DNA of 64,000 nt from Mycobacterium sp. Marseille-P9652 (lineage in GTDB: Bacteria; Actinomycetota; Actinomycetes; Mycobacteriales; Mycobacteriaceae): contig NZ_CACRUY010000001.1 of NCBI RefSeq assembly GCF_902652685.1, positions 248,001-312,000 on the forward strand, read 5' to 3'. Position 1 is the stretch's first letter. Every line of letters starts with the position of its first letter. Below the pieces are notes generated by a model. That model was not told the origin of the DNA, ran no database searches, and saw only the letters and a list, made by a program, of their open reading frames with translations. Positions 51,354 through 60,876 of this stretch are shown here, piece after piece. The position numbers and the translations under genes were made by a program.

Positions 51354-53984
51354 CTAACGCCGGACGGGCCGGCGGCCGTTGACGTAGTGGAACCGCGCGG
51401 CGCGCCGCCGGACGCGGTGCGCATGGCCGCGGGTGCGGTGCGGCGCCCCGGCCAGGTGTATCGGCTCGGCGTAGAACATCAGCTTGGCGAGTTCCACCAG
51501 CACCAGGTAGCTGACGACGAAGGCGCCCAGCACGGCGAAGAACTGCCACGGCAGCGGGGCAAAGCCCAGCGGCCGGGCCAGCGGCGAGAGGGTGATCGCG
51601 ACGCCGACGGCCACCACGGTCAGGCTGGTGGCGGTGAGCTGCCAGCTCGGCCGGCTCCGGAAGAACGGCACCTTGCGGGTGCGGATCGCGAAGATGATCA
51701 GCGTCTGCGTCGCAAGGGATTCCACAAACCAGCCGGTGCGGAACTCAACGGCGCCGGCGTGCAGCACGCCCAGCATCAGCCCGAAGGTGAGGAAGTCGAA
51801 CAGCGAGCTGATGGGGCCGAAGACGAGCATGAACCGGCGGATGAAGGCGACGTTCCAGTGCGCGGGCGCGTGCAGCTGCTCGTCGTCGACCCGGTCGGTC
51901 GGGATCGCCAGTTGCGAGCTGTCGTAGAGCAGGTTGTTGAGCAGGATCTGGCTGGGCAGCATCGGCAGGAACGGCAGCAGCGCCGACGCGGCGGCCGCGC
52001 TGAACATGTTGCCGAAGTTGCTCGACGTGCCCATCAGGACGTACTTGATGGTGTTGGCGAAGATCCGCCGGCCCTCGGCCACCCCGGTCGCCAGCACGCC
52101 GAGGTCCTTCTCCAGCAGCACCACGTCCGCGGCGTCCTTGGCCACGTCGGTGGCGCTGTCGACGGAGATCCCGACGTCGGCGGAGTGCAGGGCGAGCGCG
52201 TCGTTCACGCCGTCGCCCAGGAAGCCGACCGAGCGGCCGGTGCGGCGCAGCGCGGTGATGAGCCGGGCCTTCTGCTCGGGGGTGATGCGGGCGAAGATGG
52301 TGTGCCGCTGGGCGGCCTCGGCGAACTCGTCGTCGCCCAGCCCGTCCAGCTGTGCGCCGGTGACGGTGCCCTTGGACCCCAAACCGAGATCCGCGCAGAC
52401 CTTTTCGGCGACGCGCGGATTGTCGCCGGTGGCTATCTTCAGTTCGATGCCCAGGCGGGCAAGTGCGGCAAGGGATTCGCGCGCGGCGGGTTTGGGTTCG
52501 TCGGCGAAAACCAGGAACCCGGCCAGCGTCAGGCCGGCCTCGTCCCCGCCGGCGATAGCGGTCGCGCCCGGGGCGGCCCTCGTGGCCACGGCCACCACCC
52601 GGCGGCCCGCGGCGAACAGGCCCGCGAGGGTGTCGTCGGCGGCCGGCGGGGTCGAGACGCACTGTGCCATCACCTGTTCGGGCGCGCCCTTGACCACCAG
52701 CAGGCGCTGCCCGTCGTCGTCGACCAGCACCGACGTCGCGCGGCGTTCGTGATCGAAGGGCCGCACCGCGACGCGGCGGACGCCACCGACGAGTTCCTGG
52801 GAGCGCGGCGACTCCCAGAGCGCCGCGTCCAGCGGATTGGCGCTCACGCCGCCAGCTTCGGGGTCCACGTCGGAGGCCAGCAGCCCGAGGCGGCGCACCG
52901 GCTCACTGTGGCCGCCGGCCGCGTCGATCGTGTCGACCAGGCGGATCCGGCCCTCGGTCAGCGTGCCGGTCTTGTCGGTGAGCAGGATGTCGATGTCACC
53001 GAGGTCCTCGATGCACACCAGCCGCTTGACGAGCACCTTGGCCGCGGCCAGCCGCCGGGAGCCGGTCGCCAGGCTGGTGCTGACCACCGCGGGCAGCAGC
53101 TGGGGCGTGATGCCCACCGCGATCGCCAGCGAGAACAGCACGGAATCGATGACGGGCTTGCTCAGCAGCAGGTTGCTGATCAGGATGATCACGACGAGCG
53201 CGACTGCGACCTGCAGCAGCAGGTAGGAGAACTTGCGCAGCCCCACCTGGAAGTCGGTCTCCGGCGGTCGCTCGTCCAATCCCGCTGCAATGCGGCCGAA
53301 TTCGGCGTTGCGGCCGGTGGCGTACACCACACCGGTGCCCTCGCCGGCGCTGACGATCGTGCCCATGAACGCGACGTCGGTCGAGTCGGCGAGTTCGCTT
53401 CCCGCCGGCACGGCTTCCGGTGACTTCTCCGACCCGGTCGACTCGCCGGTCAGGATGCTTTCATTGCATTCCAGGCCGCTGACCTCGATCAGCCGGACGT
53501 CGGCCGGCACGGCCTCGCCCAGCGAGAGCCGGATGATGTCGCCGGGAACCAGCGCGGTGACGTCGAGCGTGACGTAAGTCCCGTCGCGGCGCACCAGCGT
53601 GTTGTGGTGCACCCCGGCGTGCAGGGCGGCGGCGGCCCGCTCGGCGCGGTACTCGTTGAGGAAGCCCAGGCCGACGCTGGCGGCCAGGATCACGCCGATG
53701 ATGACCGCCTGCATGCTGTCGCCCAGGAAATAGGAGACCACCGCGGTGCCGGCCAGCAGGATCAGCACCGCGTTGCGCAGCTGGCGGCCCAGCACCGCGA
53801 ACGCGTTGACGTGGTGGGTCCGCACGGCGTTCGGGCCGTAGCGCTCCAGCCGGGCGGCCGCCTCGGCCCCGGACAGGCCGGCGGGCGAGCTGTCCAGCCG
53901 CCGCAGCACCTCGTCGACGGGGGCGCCGGCCGCGGCCCCGGTGTCCAGGGCCGCCGTGGCGGGCCGGGCGACGTCGGCGGTCAC
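51354..53984 (-). CDS. mgtA: Magnesium-translocating P-type ATPase (MgtA-like)
   Basis: P3B-type ATPase of 876 residues importing Mg2+. It has an N-terminal domain, actuator TGES (residues 179-182), the phosphorylation site LLTDKTGTLTEG (Asp337), KGAPEQV in the nucleotide-binding domain, ATGDNPRVAEKVCADLG and the hinge FLGDGVNDALAL, so it looks active. About ten membrane helices include AIAVGITPQLLPAVV and SQILLNNLLYD. The GTG at 53984 overlaps the corA stop by 4 nt. It is third in the phoY1-corA-mgtA operon. The C-terminus has an Arg/His-rich tail. Confidence 0.93.
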   Translation of the reverse strand: MTADVARPATAALDTGAAAGAPVDEVLRRLDSSPAGLSGAEAAARLERYGPNAVRTHHVNAFAVLGRQLRNAVLILLAGTAVVSYFLGDSMQAVIIGVILAASVGLGFLNEYRAERAAAALHAGVHHNTLVRRDGTYVTLDVTALVPGDIIRLSLGEAVPADVRLIEVSGLECNESILTGESTGSEKSPEAVPAGSELADSTDVAFMGTIVSAGEGTGVVYATGRNAEFGRIAAGLDERPPETDFQVGLRKFSYLLLQVAVALVVIILISNLLLSKPVIDSVLFSLAIAVGITPQLLPAVVSTSLATGSRRLAAAKVLVKRLVCIEDLGDIDILLTDKTGTLTEGRIRLVDTIDAAGGHSEPVRRLGLLASDVDPEAGGVSANPLDAALWESPRSQELVGGVRRVAVRPFDHERRATSVLVDDDGQRLLVVKGAPEQVMAQCVSTPPAADDTLAGLFAAGRRVVAVATRAAPGATAIAGGDEAGLTLAGFLVFADEPKPAARESLAALARLGIELKIATGDNPRVAEKVCADLGLGSKGTVTGAQLDGLGDDEFAEAAQRHTIFARITPEQKARLITALRRTGRSVGFLGDGVNDALALHSADVGISVDSATDVAKDAADVVLLEKDLGVLATGVAEGRRIFANTIKYVLMGTSSNFGNMFSAAAASALLPFLPMLPSQILLNNLLYDSSQLAIPTDRVDDEQLHAPAHWNVAFIRRFMLVFGPISSLFDFLTFGLMLGVLHAGAVEFRTGWFVESLATQTLIIFAIRTRKVPFFRSRPSWQLTATSLTVVAVGVAITLSPLARPLGFAPLPWQFFAVLGAFVVSYLVLVELAKLMFYAEPIHLAGAPHRTRGHAHRVRRRAARFHYVNGRRPVRR

Positions 53985-54973
53985 AACCAGTCCCGTCGCC
54001 GGAACGTCACGTAGAGCAACGCCATCAGGACGACGATCACGGTGGCGCTCACGAGGAAGCCCGCGGGCCTGCCGAAGCCCGGATAGGGCACGTTCTGGCC
54101 GTAGAAGCCGGTGATCGCGGTCGGGACGGCGATGATGGCCGCCCAGCCGGTGAGCTTCTTCATGACGGTGTTCAGCCGGGCGTCCTGCAACGACAGGTTG
54201 GTCTCGAAAATCGTTGTGATCATGTCGCGCAACGACTCCGTCCATTCCGACACGCGCAGCACGTGGTCGTAGAGGTCGGCGTAGAGGGGGTCGAGCTCCC
54301 GCGCGGAGTCGATCTGAAGGCGGTGATGCTGAATGGAATTGACGACCTCGCGCATCGGCAGCGCCACCCGCCGCAGGTTGACCAGGTCCCGGCGCATCTG
54401 AAACGTCCTGCGCTGGAACGACCCCTGCCGCTGGGAGCTGCCGTCGAACAGCTCGTCCTCGATCGCCTCGATGCAGTCGTCCAGCGCCTCCACGGCCGCG
54501 AAGTGGCTGTCGACCACGACGTCGAGCAAGCCGTGCACCAACGCGCCCACGCCGAACTGCTGGCCGCCGATCTCGTCCCACCGCCGCGTGATCCGCCCGA
54601 TGTCGAAGTCGGGCGTCAGGCGCACCGTGATCAGGCCCCGCGGCAGGACGAACGCCGAGATGCGGCGCATCGTGAGCATCCGCGGCGCGTCCTCGGTGGT
54701 CTCACCGGCGACGTCGACGGCGTAGACGGTGAAGAAGGTGTGGCTGGCGTACGCGGTCGACTTGACGCGCTCGGCCTCCGCGACGGCGTCCTCGACGGCC
54801 CAGTGATTCAAACCGAGTTCCTCCGCCAGGCCGCACAGCGTGTCGTGGTCTGGGTCGCAGAGGTCCACCCACACCAAAACGCCCTCCTGCGCGAGGTATT
54901 CGGAGACGTCCTCGAAGGCGAAATCGGCCTGCGGCTCACCGGAACGCCACACGCGGCCCTGAATGCTCGGCAC
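53981..54973 (-). CDS. corA: CorA-family divalent cation transporter with GQN motif
   Basis: A 330-residue CorA-type channel. A large cytoplasmic funnel with long helices (VNSIQHHRLQIDSARELDPL, SLQDARLNTVMKKLTGWAAI) ends in two membrane helices. The pore signature normally reading YGMN is YGQN (residues 291-294), in GFYGQNVPYPGFG, so the selectivity-filter Met is Gln. The C-terminal RRRDWL basic end is kept. The GTG start is 10 bp after phoY1 and its stop overlaps mgtA (GTGA). It probably moves Mg2+ or another divalent ion in step with MgtA. Confidence 0.9.
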   Translation of the reverse strand: MPSIQGRVWRSGEPQADFAFEDVSEYLAQEGVLVWVDLCDPDHDTLCGLAEELGLNHWAVEDAVAEAERVKSTAYASHTFFTVYAVDVAGETTEDAPRMLTMRRISAFVLPRGLITVRLTPDFDIGRITRRWDEIGGQQFGVGALVHGLLDVVVDSHFAAVEALDDCIEAIEDELFDGSSQRQGSFQRRTFQMRRDLVNLRRVALPMREVVNSIQHHRLQIDSARELDPLYADLYDHVLRVSEWTESLRDMITTIFETNLSLQDARLNTVMKKLTGWAAIIAVPTAITGFYGQNVPYPGFGRPAGFLVSATVIVVLMALLYVTFRRRDWL

Positions 54974-54983
54974 GCCCCCGCCC

Positions 54984-55649
54984 TCAGTAAGTCGAAATCT
55001 CGTCTTCGGCGGGCAGATCCCCGGTGACCGCGAAGATGACGCGCCGCCCGACCTCCACGGCGTGGTCGGCGAAGCGCTCGTAAAACCGCCCCAGCAAAGC
55101 GGTTTCGACGGCCGCGTGGATGCCGTGCGCCCAGTGGTCGTCCATCAGCACCCCGAACAGCTGCCGGTACAGGTCATCCATCGCGTCGTCCTGCTCGTGC
55201 AGCCGGGCGCCCTGCGCCGGGTCACGCGAGATCAGCACCTGTTTTGCGCTCTCCCCCATGGCAATTGCCACCTTACCCATCTCGGCGAAGCACGCGCGGA
55301 CGTCCTCGGGGAGTGGGTGCGCCGAATACTCACGCCGCGCGATCTTCGCGATGTGCACGGCCAGCGCGTCCATCCGCTCGGTGTCGGCGAGGATCTGGAA
55401 GCCGCTGAAGACCGCCCGCAGGTCCCCGGCCACCGGCTGCTGCAGGGCCAGCAGGTCGAAGGCCTGGCGCTCGGCGTGCGCGCGCATCTCAACGATCCGC
55501 TCGTGGCCACCGATCACCGCTTCCGCCGCGCCCGTATCCGCTTCCAGCAGCGCCTGGGTCGCGCCCTTCATCGACTCCCCGGCCAGCCCGCACATCTCTC
55601 CGAGTTGCACGGCCAGCTCGACCAGCTGCTGTTGGTACGCGGTTCGCAT
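54984..55649 (-). CDS. phoY1: PhoU-family phosphate signalling protein PhoY1
   Basis: A 221-residue PhoU protein made of two three-helix repeats with the metal-binding motifs [18 protein letters not shown] and [14 protein letters not shown]. It mediates inhibition of the phosphate two-component system (SenX3-RegX3) when phosphate is sufficient. Its length and sequence match remembered PhoY1 (Rv3301c), and synteny near lpqC agrees. A GGGAGG site precedes the ATG. Being first in an operon with corA and mgtA is unusual and links phosphate with Mg2+ supply. Confidence 0.92.
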   Translation of the reverse strand: MRTAYQQQLVELAVQLGEMCGLAGESMKGATQALLEADTGAAEAVIGGHERIVEMRAHAERQAFDLLALQQPVAGDLRAVFSGFQILADTERMDALAVHIAKIARREYSAHPLPEDVRACFAEMGKVAIAMGESAKQVLISRDPAQGARLHEQDDAMDDLYRQLFGVLMDDHWAHGIHAAVETALLGRFYERFADHAVEVGRRVIFAVTGDLPAEDEISTY

Positions 55650-55856
55650 CGCACAAGCCTCCCTAGGGCGCGCGTCACACGCTAGAGACCGCCGTGACAT
55701 TTGCACAAGTGACGAAAGGCATCCAAGGAGAGCCGCAACGACTCCTGCCCCGCACGTGGCCGGCCGGTTAGTCTCCACTCAGCCAAAGGGTTTGCCGAAC
55801 GTTAACTCAACTCCGGTCATGGTGGCCGCCTGCTTGCCCGAAAATCGCACAAGGCC
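55650..55856. promoter_or_regulatory. Divergent promoter region of phoY1-corA-mgtA and ctpI
   Basis: This 207-bp spacer must drive both operons. Visible elements are a direct repeat of GTGAC around ATTTGCACAA and an AACGTTAAC near-palindrome close to the ctpI start. No DosR-type or other known box was recognised. Confidence 0.35.
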
Positions 55857-58800
55857 GTGAAACGAATTCTTACCGTCCCCTTCACCGCCGCCCTGCTGGG
55901 CGGCAACGCCGCGCTGAACGTGGGCAGGTCGCTGGCCCGAGCCACGCCGGACGTGCCGGCACTGACCCGCGCGGTGGCGGGCGTGGCGCTCGAGGCCGTC
56001 GGCGGGGCGCCGGCGCGACGCTGCAGCACCAACGGTCCGCGGCGCTGGATCGAGGTGCGCGGCCTTGACGGCCCGTACGCCCCGGCCATCGCCGCCGGCG
56101 TGCTGGCGGCGGCGAGGTCGGCCCCCGGCGTGCGCCAGGCGTACCTCAACCACACCCTGGCGCGGCTGGTGGTCACCGTCGACGAGGACTCGGACAAGGT
56201 GCCTTCGGCGGCCGAGCTGTGCCGGGTCGTCGCCGACGCCGAACGCCACGAGGACCCATCGACGCCCCGGACCCACCCGGCGAGCCTGCCCGGGGACGAC
56301 GCGCTGCTGGTCGGCCGGATCATCGCGGCCACGGCCGCCACTGTGGGCCTTGGCGTTTCGCTGACCGGCAGCCTGCTGCGCCTGCCCCGGCTGCCCGACC
56401 TGGTGGCCGTGCCGCCGACGCTGGCCGACCACGTGCCGCGGGTGCGCCGGGAGCTGGACCGGCGCCTCGGTCCCGAGGGGGCCGACGTGCTGTTCGGCTT
56501 CGTCAACGCCGCGACCGCCGCTCTGACGCTGTCGCCGGCGGCCGCGGCCGCGGAGGCGGCCACGCGGGCGATGCTGGTGGTCGAGGCGTGGAACGGCCGG
56601 GTCTCGTGGTCCCGGCAGGAACCGGCGCTGGGCGGCCGGGCGGTGCCCGACGACGCGGCCGTGGCGCCGCGCGGCTTTCCCGCGCCGCCCGACGGGCCTG
56701 CGGAACGCTACGCCGACCGCGCCGGCGCGGCCGGGCTGGCCGCCGCCGCCGCGGTCGGACTGCTGTCGCTCAACCCCGACGCGGCCGGGGCGGCCGCGCT
56801 GGCCGCCGTCCCCAAGCCCCTGCGCACCGTCCGCGAGGCGTTCGGCTGCGCGATGACCCGCGGGCTGTCCACCCGCCACGACGCGCTGGTGCTGCGGCCC
56901 CGGGCCCTTCGCACCCTCGACCGCGTCGACGCGATCATGATCGACCCGCGGGCGCTGTACACCGACGACTTGACGGTGACCCGCGTTCTGGGACTGGACA
57001 ATTCGGCCCGGGCCCACGCTTGGGAGGCGGTGCGCGCCGCGCTCGACACCGACGGGCTGGAGCCGGGGTGGCACCGGCTGGCCGACATCCCCGGCGCCGG
57101 CGACACCGGCGAAGCCCTGATCAGCCCGGTGCGCGACCCGTTCGCGGCGGCGGTGCTCACCGAAGCGCGGCAGGCACAGCCGCGCATCTATTCCCTCGAC
57201 GACGACGGATTGCGTTCCCTCGCACAGGGATTCGATCAACTGTACCCGGACGACGGCGGGTCGACCGACCACGCCGTCGCGGCGGCCGTCGCCGAACTTA
57301 AGGCCGGCGGGGCCACCGTCGCGCTGTTGACCACCTCGGCGATGCGGGCCACACACCGCGCCGACGTCACGATCGGCGTGCTGCGCGACGGACATCTCCC
57401 GCCGTGGGGCGCCGACATGGTGGTGTCCGACCTCACCGGCGCCTGGCGGGTGCTGCACGCGCTGCCCGCCGCGCGCGCCGCCACCGGCGGCGCCGTGCGG
57501 CTGTCGGCGTCGGCGTCGGTGATCGGCGCGCTGATGCTGATTCCCGGTGTGCCGGGACGCAGTTCGACGTCGACCAATGTCGGCATGGCCGCCAGCCTGT
57601 GGTTCGGGTACCGGGCCGGCGTCAAGGTCTTCTCCGACCCGTTGCCGGAACCGGAAACCACGCACGACTGGCACGGCCTGCCGGTGGCCGAGGTGCAACG
57701 CCTGCTCGCCCGGCCCCCCGACGAACACGCTGGGCAGCAGGCGGTTCCGGTGCGCGCGCTGCGCGGCGCCACCGTTGGTTTCGTCGGGGCCTCGTGGGGA
57801 CTGCTCCGCGACTTCGCCGAGGAGATGAGGGCGAACCTCGCCGATCCCATCACCCCGCTGCTGGCCACCGGCGCGCTGGCCAGCGCGCTGCTCGGTTCCC
57901 CGCTCGACGCCGTCCTCGTCGGCAGCGTGCTGCTGGCCAACGCCGCGCTGTCGTCGGAACAGCAGCTGCACGCCGAACGGATCCTCAATCGCCTGCTGGC
58001 CGTGCAGGAACCGCCCGCGCGGCGCCGGATCGGCCCCCCGAACGCGCGGCGCACCGAGAAGGTGCCCGCCACCCGGCTGCGCCCGGGCGACGTCATCGAG
58101 CTGCACGCCGATGAGGTGATCCCTGCCGACGCCCGGCTGATCTACGCCCTGAACGTCGAGGTCGACGAGGCCACGCTCACCGGCGAGTCGCTGCCGGTGG
58201 CCAAGCAGACCGAGCCCACGCCGGGCGCCCCGCTGGCCGAGCGGACCTGCATGCTCTACGCGGGGACGACCATGGTGGCCGGCACGGCGGTGGCCGTGGT
58301 GACGGCGGTCGGCTCTCGATCGGAGATGCGCCGCGCGCTGGCGATGGCGCCGCGCAAGATGCAGGAGATCGGGCTGCAGCGCCAGCTGCAGCGGGTGACG
58401 CGGCGCGCGTTGCCGTTCAGCATGGCCGGCGGAAGCCTGGTGGGGGCGCTCAGCGTCGCGCGGGGCACCCCGCTGCGCGAGGCGGTCTCCAGCGCGGTCA
58501 CCCTCATCGTCGCCGCCATCCCGGAGGGCCTGCCGCTGGTGGCCACGCTGGCCCAGCAGGCCGCGGCGCGCCGGCTCACCGGCGCGTCGGTGCTGATCCG
58601 CAACGCCCATTCCATCGAAGCGCTGGCCCGGCTGAACGTGGTGTGCTTCGACAAGACGGGCACGCTCAGCGAGAACCGGCTGCGGGTGAAGTCGGTGCAC
58701 CCGGTGGACGGCTTCACCGCGGGCCAGGTGCTGGACGCGGCGGTGAGCACGAGCTACGCGATGCACAGCCACCGCGTCGAGCACGCCACCGACGACGCGA

Positions 58801-60245
58801 TCACGCAGGCGGCCGACGACCCGTCGCTGCGGGGTGACGGGTCGCGGGCACGGCACCGGCAGACGCGCGACGCGTTCCTGCCGTTCCAGTCCGGGCGCCC
58901 GTTCGCCGCCGCGCTCGTCGGGACCCGGCTGACCATCAAGGGCTCCCCCGAGGTCCTGGCGTCGGCCCTGCGCCGGGCTGACGGCCCGGTGGAGCGGCGC
59001 ATCGACGAGATGGCCGCGGACGGCCTGCGGGTGCTCGCCGTGGCCGAGCGCGAGCTCACCGCGGAGCAGGCCGCGGCCGCGGCGGCGGATCCCGACTTCC
59101 TGGAAGGCCTCTGCACGTCGGAGCTCACGCCGGTCGGGCTGCTCGGCCTGGCCGACACGCTGCGCCCGAAGGCCGCCGACGTGCTGGACGAGCTGGCCCG
59201 ACGCGACATCGGCGTCCGGCTGATCACCGGCGACCACCCGGCGACCGCGGCCGTGATCGCCCGCGAGCTGGGCATCGACGTGACCGCCGAGCAGGTGGTC
59301 ACCGGCAGCGACTGGGAGGCGATGTCGGCGGACGACCGCGCGCGGACGGCCGCGTCGCGGCAGGTGTTCGCCCGCATGACGCCCGAGCACAAGATCGACG
59401 TGGTGCAGACCCTGGAGCGGGCCGGGATGGTCACGGCCATGGTCGGCGACGGCGTCAACGACGCCGCGGCGATCCGGGCGGCCAGCGTGGGCATCGGGGT
59501 GGCCGCGCGGGGCAGCGACGCGGCGCGCACCGCCGCCGACGTCGTGCTGCTCGACGAGCGGATCGAGGCGCTGCTCGACGCCCTCGACGAGGGTCGCCAG
59601 CTGTGGCGGCGGGTGCAGTCGGCGGTGTCGATGCTGCTGGGCGGCAACCTCGGCGAGGTCTCCTTCGCGCTCATCACCACAGTCCTCACGGGGCGTTCGG
59701 TGCTCAACGCCCGCCAGATGCTGCTGGTCAACATGCTCACCGACGCGCTCCCCGCCGCCGCACTGGCCGTGAGCCCGCAGATCGGCACGGCCGAGGTCGA
59801 CCGCGACGAGGCGGCGATGTGGCGGGCGATCGCCATCCGCGGCGCGGCGACGACCGCCGGCGCCACGCTGGCGTGGACCATGGCCATCGCCACCGGCACC
59901 CCGTGGCGTGCCGGGACGGTGTCGCTGATCGCGCTGGTCGGCACGCAGCTCGGCCAGACGCTCGTCGACTCGCGCGCCCCGCTGGTGCTGCTGACGTCGG
60001 TCGGGTCCCTCGGGGCCCTCGCTCTGGTGGTCAGCACCCCCGGGCTCAGCCAGGTCTTCGGCTGCACGCCGGTCGGGCCCGTCGCCTGGGCCCAGGGCCT
60101 GTCGGCCGCCGCCGCGGCCAGCCTGCTGTCGGCCGTCGCACCCGGGCTGCTGCTGAGCGCCTCGCAGGCCGCACAACGCCGCGTCGCCCCTGATTTTCCC
60201 GCCCAGGTCGCGGCCGGACCGTCAAGGCCTTACATTCCGAGATGA
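55857..60245 (+). CDS. ctpI: Large cation-transporting P-type ATPase, CtpI-like
   Basis: A 1462-residue P-type ATPase with the long N-terminal extension typical of mycobacterial CtpI. The extension contains an HMA-like segment (WIEVRGLDGPYAPAIAAGVL, RQAYLNHTLARLVVTVDE) and a degenerate ATPase-like half. The catalytic half is complete: TGES (775-778), VVCFDKTGTLSEN with Asp932, the KGSPE nucleotide-binding motif, LITGDHPATAAVIARELG and MVGDGVNDAAAI. The ion is unknown. The GTG at 55857 is taken as the start. The DUF5994 gene follows 19 bp downstream. Confidence 0.9.
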   Translation: MKRILTVPFTAALLGGNAALNVGRSLARATPDVPALTRAVAGVALEAVGGAPARRCSTNGPRRWIEVRGLDGPYAPAIAAGVLAAARSAPGVRQAYLNHTLARLVVTVDEDSDKVPSAAELCRVVADAERHEDPSTPRTHPASLPGDDALLVGRIIAATAATVGLGVSLTGSLLRLPRLPDLVAVPPTLADHVPRVRRELDRRLGPEGADVLFGFVNAATAALTLSPAAAAAEAATRAMLVVEAWNGRVSWSRQEPALGGRAVPDDAAVAPRGFPAPPDGPAERYADRAGAAGLAAAAAVGLLSLNPDAAGAAALAAVPKPLRTVREAFGCAMTRGLSTRHDALVLRPRALRTLDRVDAIMIDPRALYTDDLTVTRVLGLDNSARAHAWEAVRAALDTDGLEPGWHRLADIPGAGDTGEALISPVRDPFAAAVLTEARQAQPRIYSLDDDGLRSLAQGFDQLYPDDGGSTDHAVAAAVAELKAGGATVALLTTSAMRATHRADVTIGVLRDGHLPPWGADMVVSDLTGAWRVLHALPAARAATGGAVRLSASASVIGALMLIPGVPGRSSTSTNVGMAASLWFGYRAGVKVFSDPLPEPETTHDWHGLPVAEVQRLLARPPDEHAGQQAVPVRALRGATVGFVGASWGLLRDFAEEMRANLADPITPLLATGALASALLGSPLDAVLVGSVLLANAALSSEQQLHAERILNRLLAVQEPPARRRIGPPNARRTEKVPATRLRPGDVIELHADEVIPADARLIYALNVEVDEATLTGESLPVAKQTEPTPGAPLAERTCMLYAGTTMVAGTAVAVVTAVGSRSEMRRALAMAPRKMQEIGLQRQLQRVTRRALPFSMAGGSLVGALSVARGTPLREAVSSAVTLIVAAIPEGLPLVATLAQQAAARRLTGASVLIRNAHSIEALARLNVVCFDKTGTLSENRLRVKSVHPVDGFTAGQVLDAAVSTSYAMHSHRVEHATDDAITQAADDPSLRGDGSRARHRQTRDAFLPFQSGRPFAAALVGTRLTIKGSPEVLASALRRADGPVERRIDEMAADGLRVLAVAERELTAEQAAAAAADPDFLEGLCTSELTPVGLLGLADTLRPKAADVLDELARRDIGVRLITGDHPATAAVIARELGIDVTAEQVVTGSDWEAMSADDRARTAASRQVFARMTPEHKIDVVQTLERAGMVTAMVGDGVNDAAAIRAASVGIGVAARGSDAARTAADVVLLDERIEALLDALDEGRQLWRRVQSAVSMLLGGNLGEVSFALITTVLTGRSVLNARQMLLVNMLTDALPAAALAVSPQIGTAEVDRDEAAMWRAIAIRGAATTAGATLAWTMAIATGTPWRAGTVSLIALVGTQLGQTLVDSRAPLVLLTSVGSLGALALVVSTPGLSQVFGCTPVGPVAWAQGLSAAAAASLLSAVAPGLLLSASQAAQRRVAPDFPAQVAAGPSRPYIPR

Positions 60246-60264
60246 CCAACGAGCAGGAAGACAC

Positions 60265-60876
60265 ATGGAACTCGCAAATCGATTGCAGCTCAAGCCCTAT
60301 CGGACGGCGTCGGAGCACATCGACGGCGCCTGGTGGCCGCGGTCGGCGAACCTGGTGGACGAGCTGCCGGCGTTATCCGCCGCGGTGTCGGACCGGCTGG
60401 GCCAGGTCGTGATGGTGGGCTATCGCCGCAACGGCTGGCAGGAGGCGCCGGCCCTGGCCGAGATCGGCGGCCACACCGTGGAATTGCTCGGGTTCACCAG
60501 CGACGAGCCCACCAGCATCATCCTCATCGGCGAGGACGGCCGGCACCTCACGCTGCACGTGATCCGGCCCGACGCGGGCGAGGAGGCGGCCCGCCGGGCC
60601 CTGGACGAGGCGGGGGCGCGCGCCGACGCCGACGCCGCGCCGGCCGGCCGCGCCGCCGCCGCCAAGTCACTGGCCGATGTCGCGGACAAGCTGGCCCGCC
60701 ACGAGGGCACCGACGACGAGCAGCGGATCGCCCAGATCAGGCACTGGTGCGACGACGCCGCCGGCCAGTTCGTCGACGCGCCGGTCCAGACCTTCGTGCC
60801 CATCCTCGTCGAACACATCGTCCGCAACCGCATGGTCGAGTCCCGCAGGCAGGCCGCGTCAGCCACGCGGTCGTGA
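60265..60876 (+). CDS. DUF5994 family protein
   Basis: A 203-residue actinobacterial protein. The conserved N-terminal half contains RLQLKPYRTASEHIDGAWWP and RSANLVDELPALSAAVSDRL, with YRRNGWQEAPALAEIGGHTV and TSIILIGEDGRHLTLHVIRP after it. The C-terminal half is helical and charged (AKSLADVADKLARHEGTDDE). It looks cytosolic; function unknown. An AGGAAGA site precedes the ATG. Its stop codon overlaps the start of the degenerate P-type ATPase (GTGA), so the two are made together, downstream of ctpI. Confidence 0.85.
   Translation: MELANRLQLKPYRTASEHIDGAWWPRSANLVDELPALSAAVSDRLGQVVMVGYRRNGWQEAPALAEIGGHTVELLGFTSDEPTSIILIGEDGRHLTLHVIRPDAGEEAARRALDEAGARADADAAPAGRAAAAKSLADVADKLARHEGTDDEQRIAQIRHWCDDAAGQFVDAPVQTFVPILVEHIVRNRMVESRRQAASATRS

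Noticed and set aside
53985-54581. An mgtA start far upstream giving a ~1075-residue protein
   Set aside because: The extra N-terminal part lies antisense-in-frame across corA and is Arg-rich. The GTG at 53984, overlapping the corA stop, is the natural start.
55650-55856. DosR (dormancy) box in the ctpI/phoY1 promoter
   Set aside because: I looked for the GGGACTTTNGTCCC-like pattern because CtpF homologues are DosR targets; no convincing match was present.
55779-60176. A 1465-codon minus-strand open frame opposite ctpI
   Set aside because: Antisense shadow of the ATPase: low-complexity Arg/Gly/His/Gln composition and no domain. Third-position GC bias of the CtpI frame explains the absence of stops.
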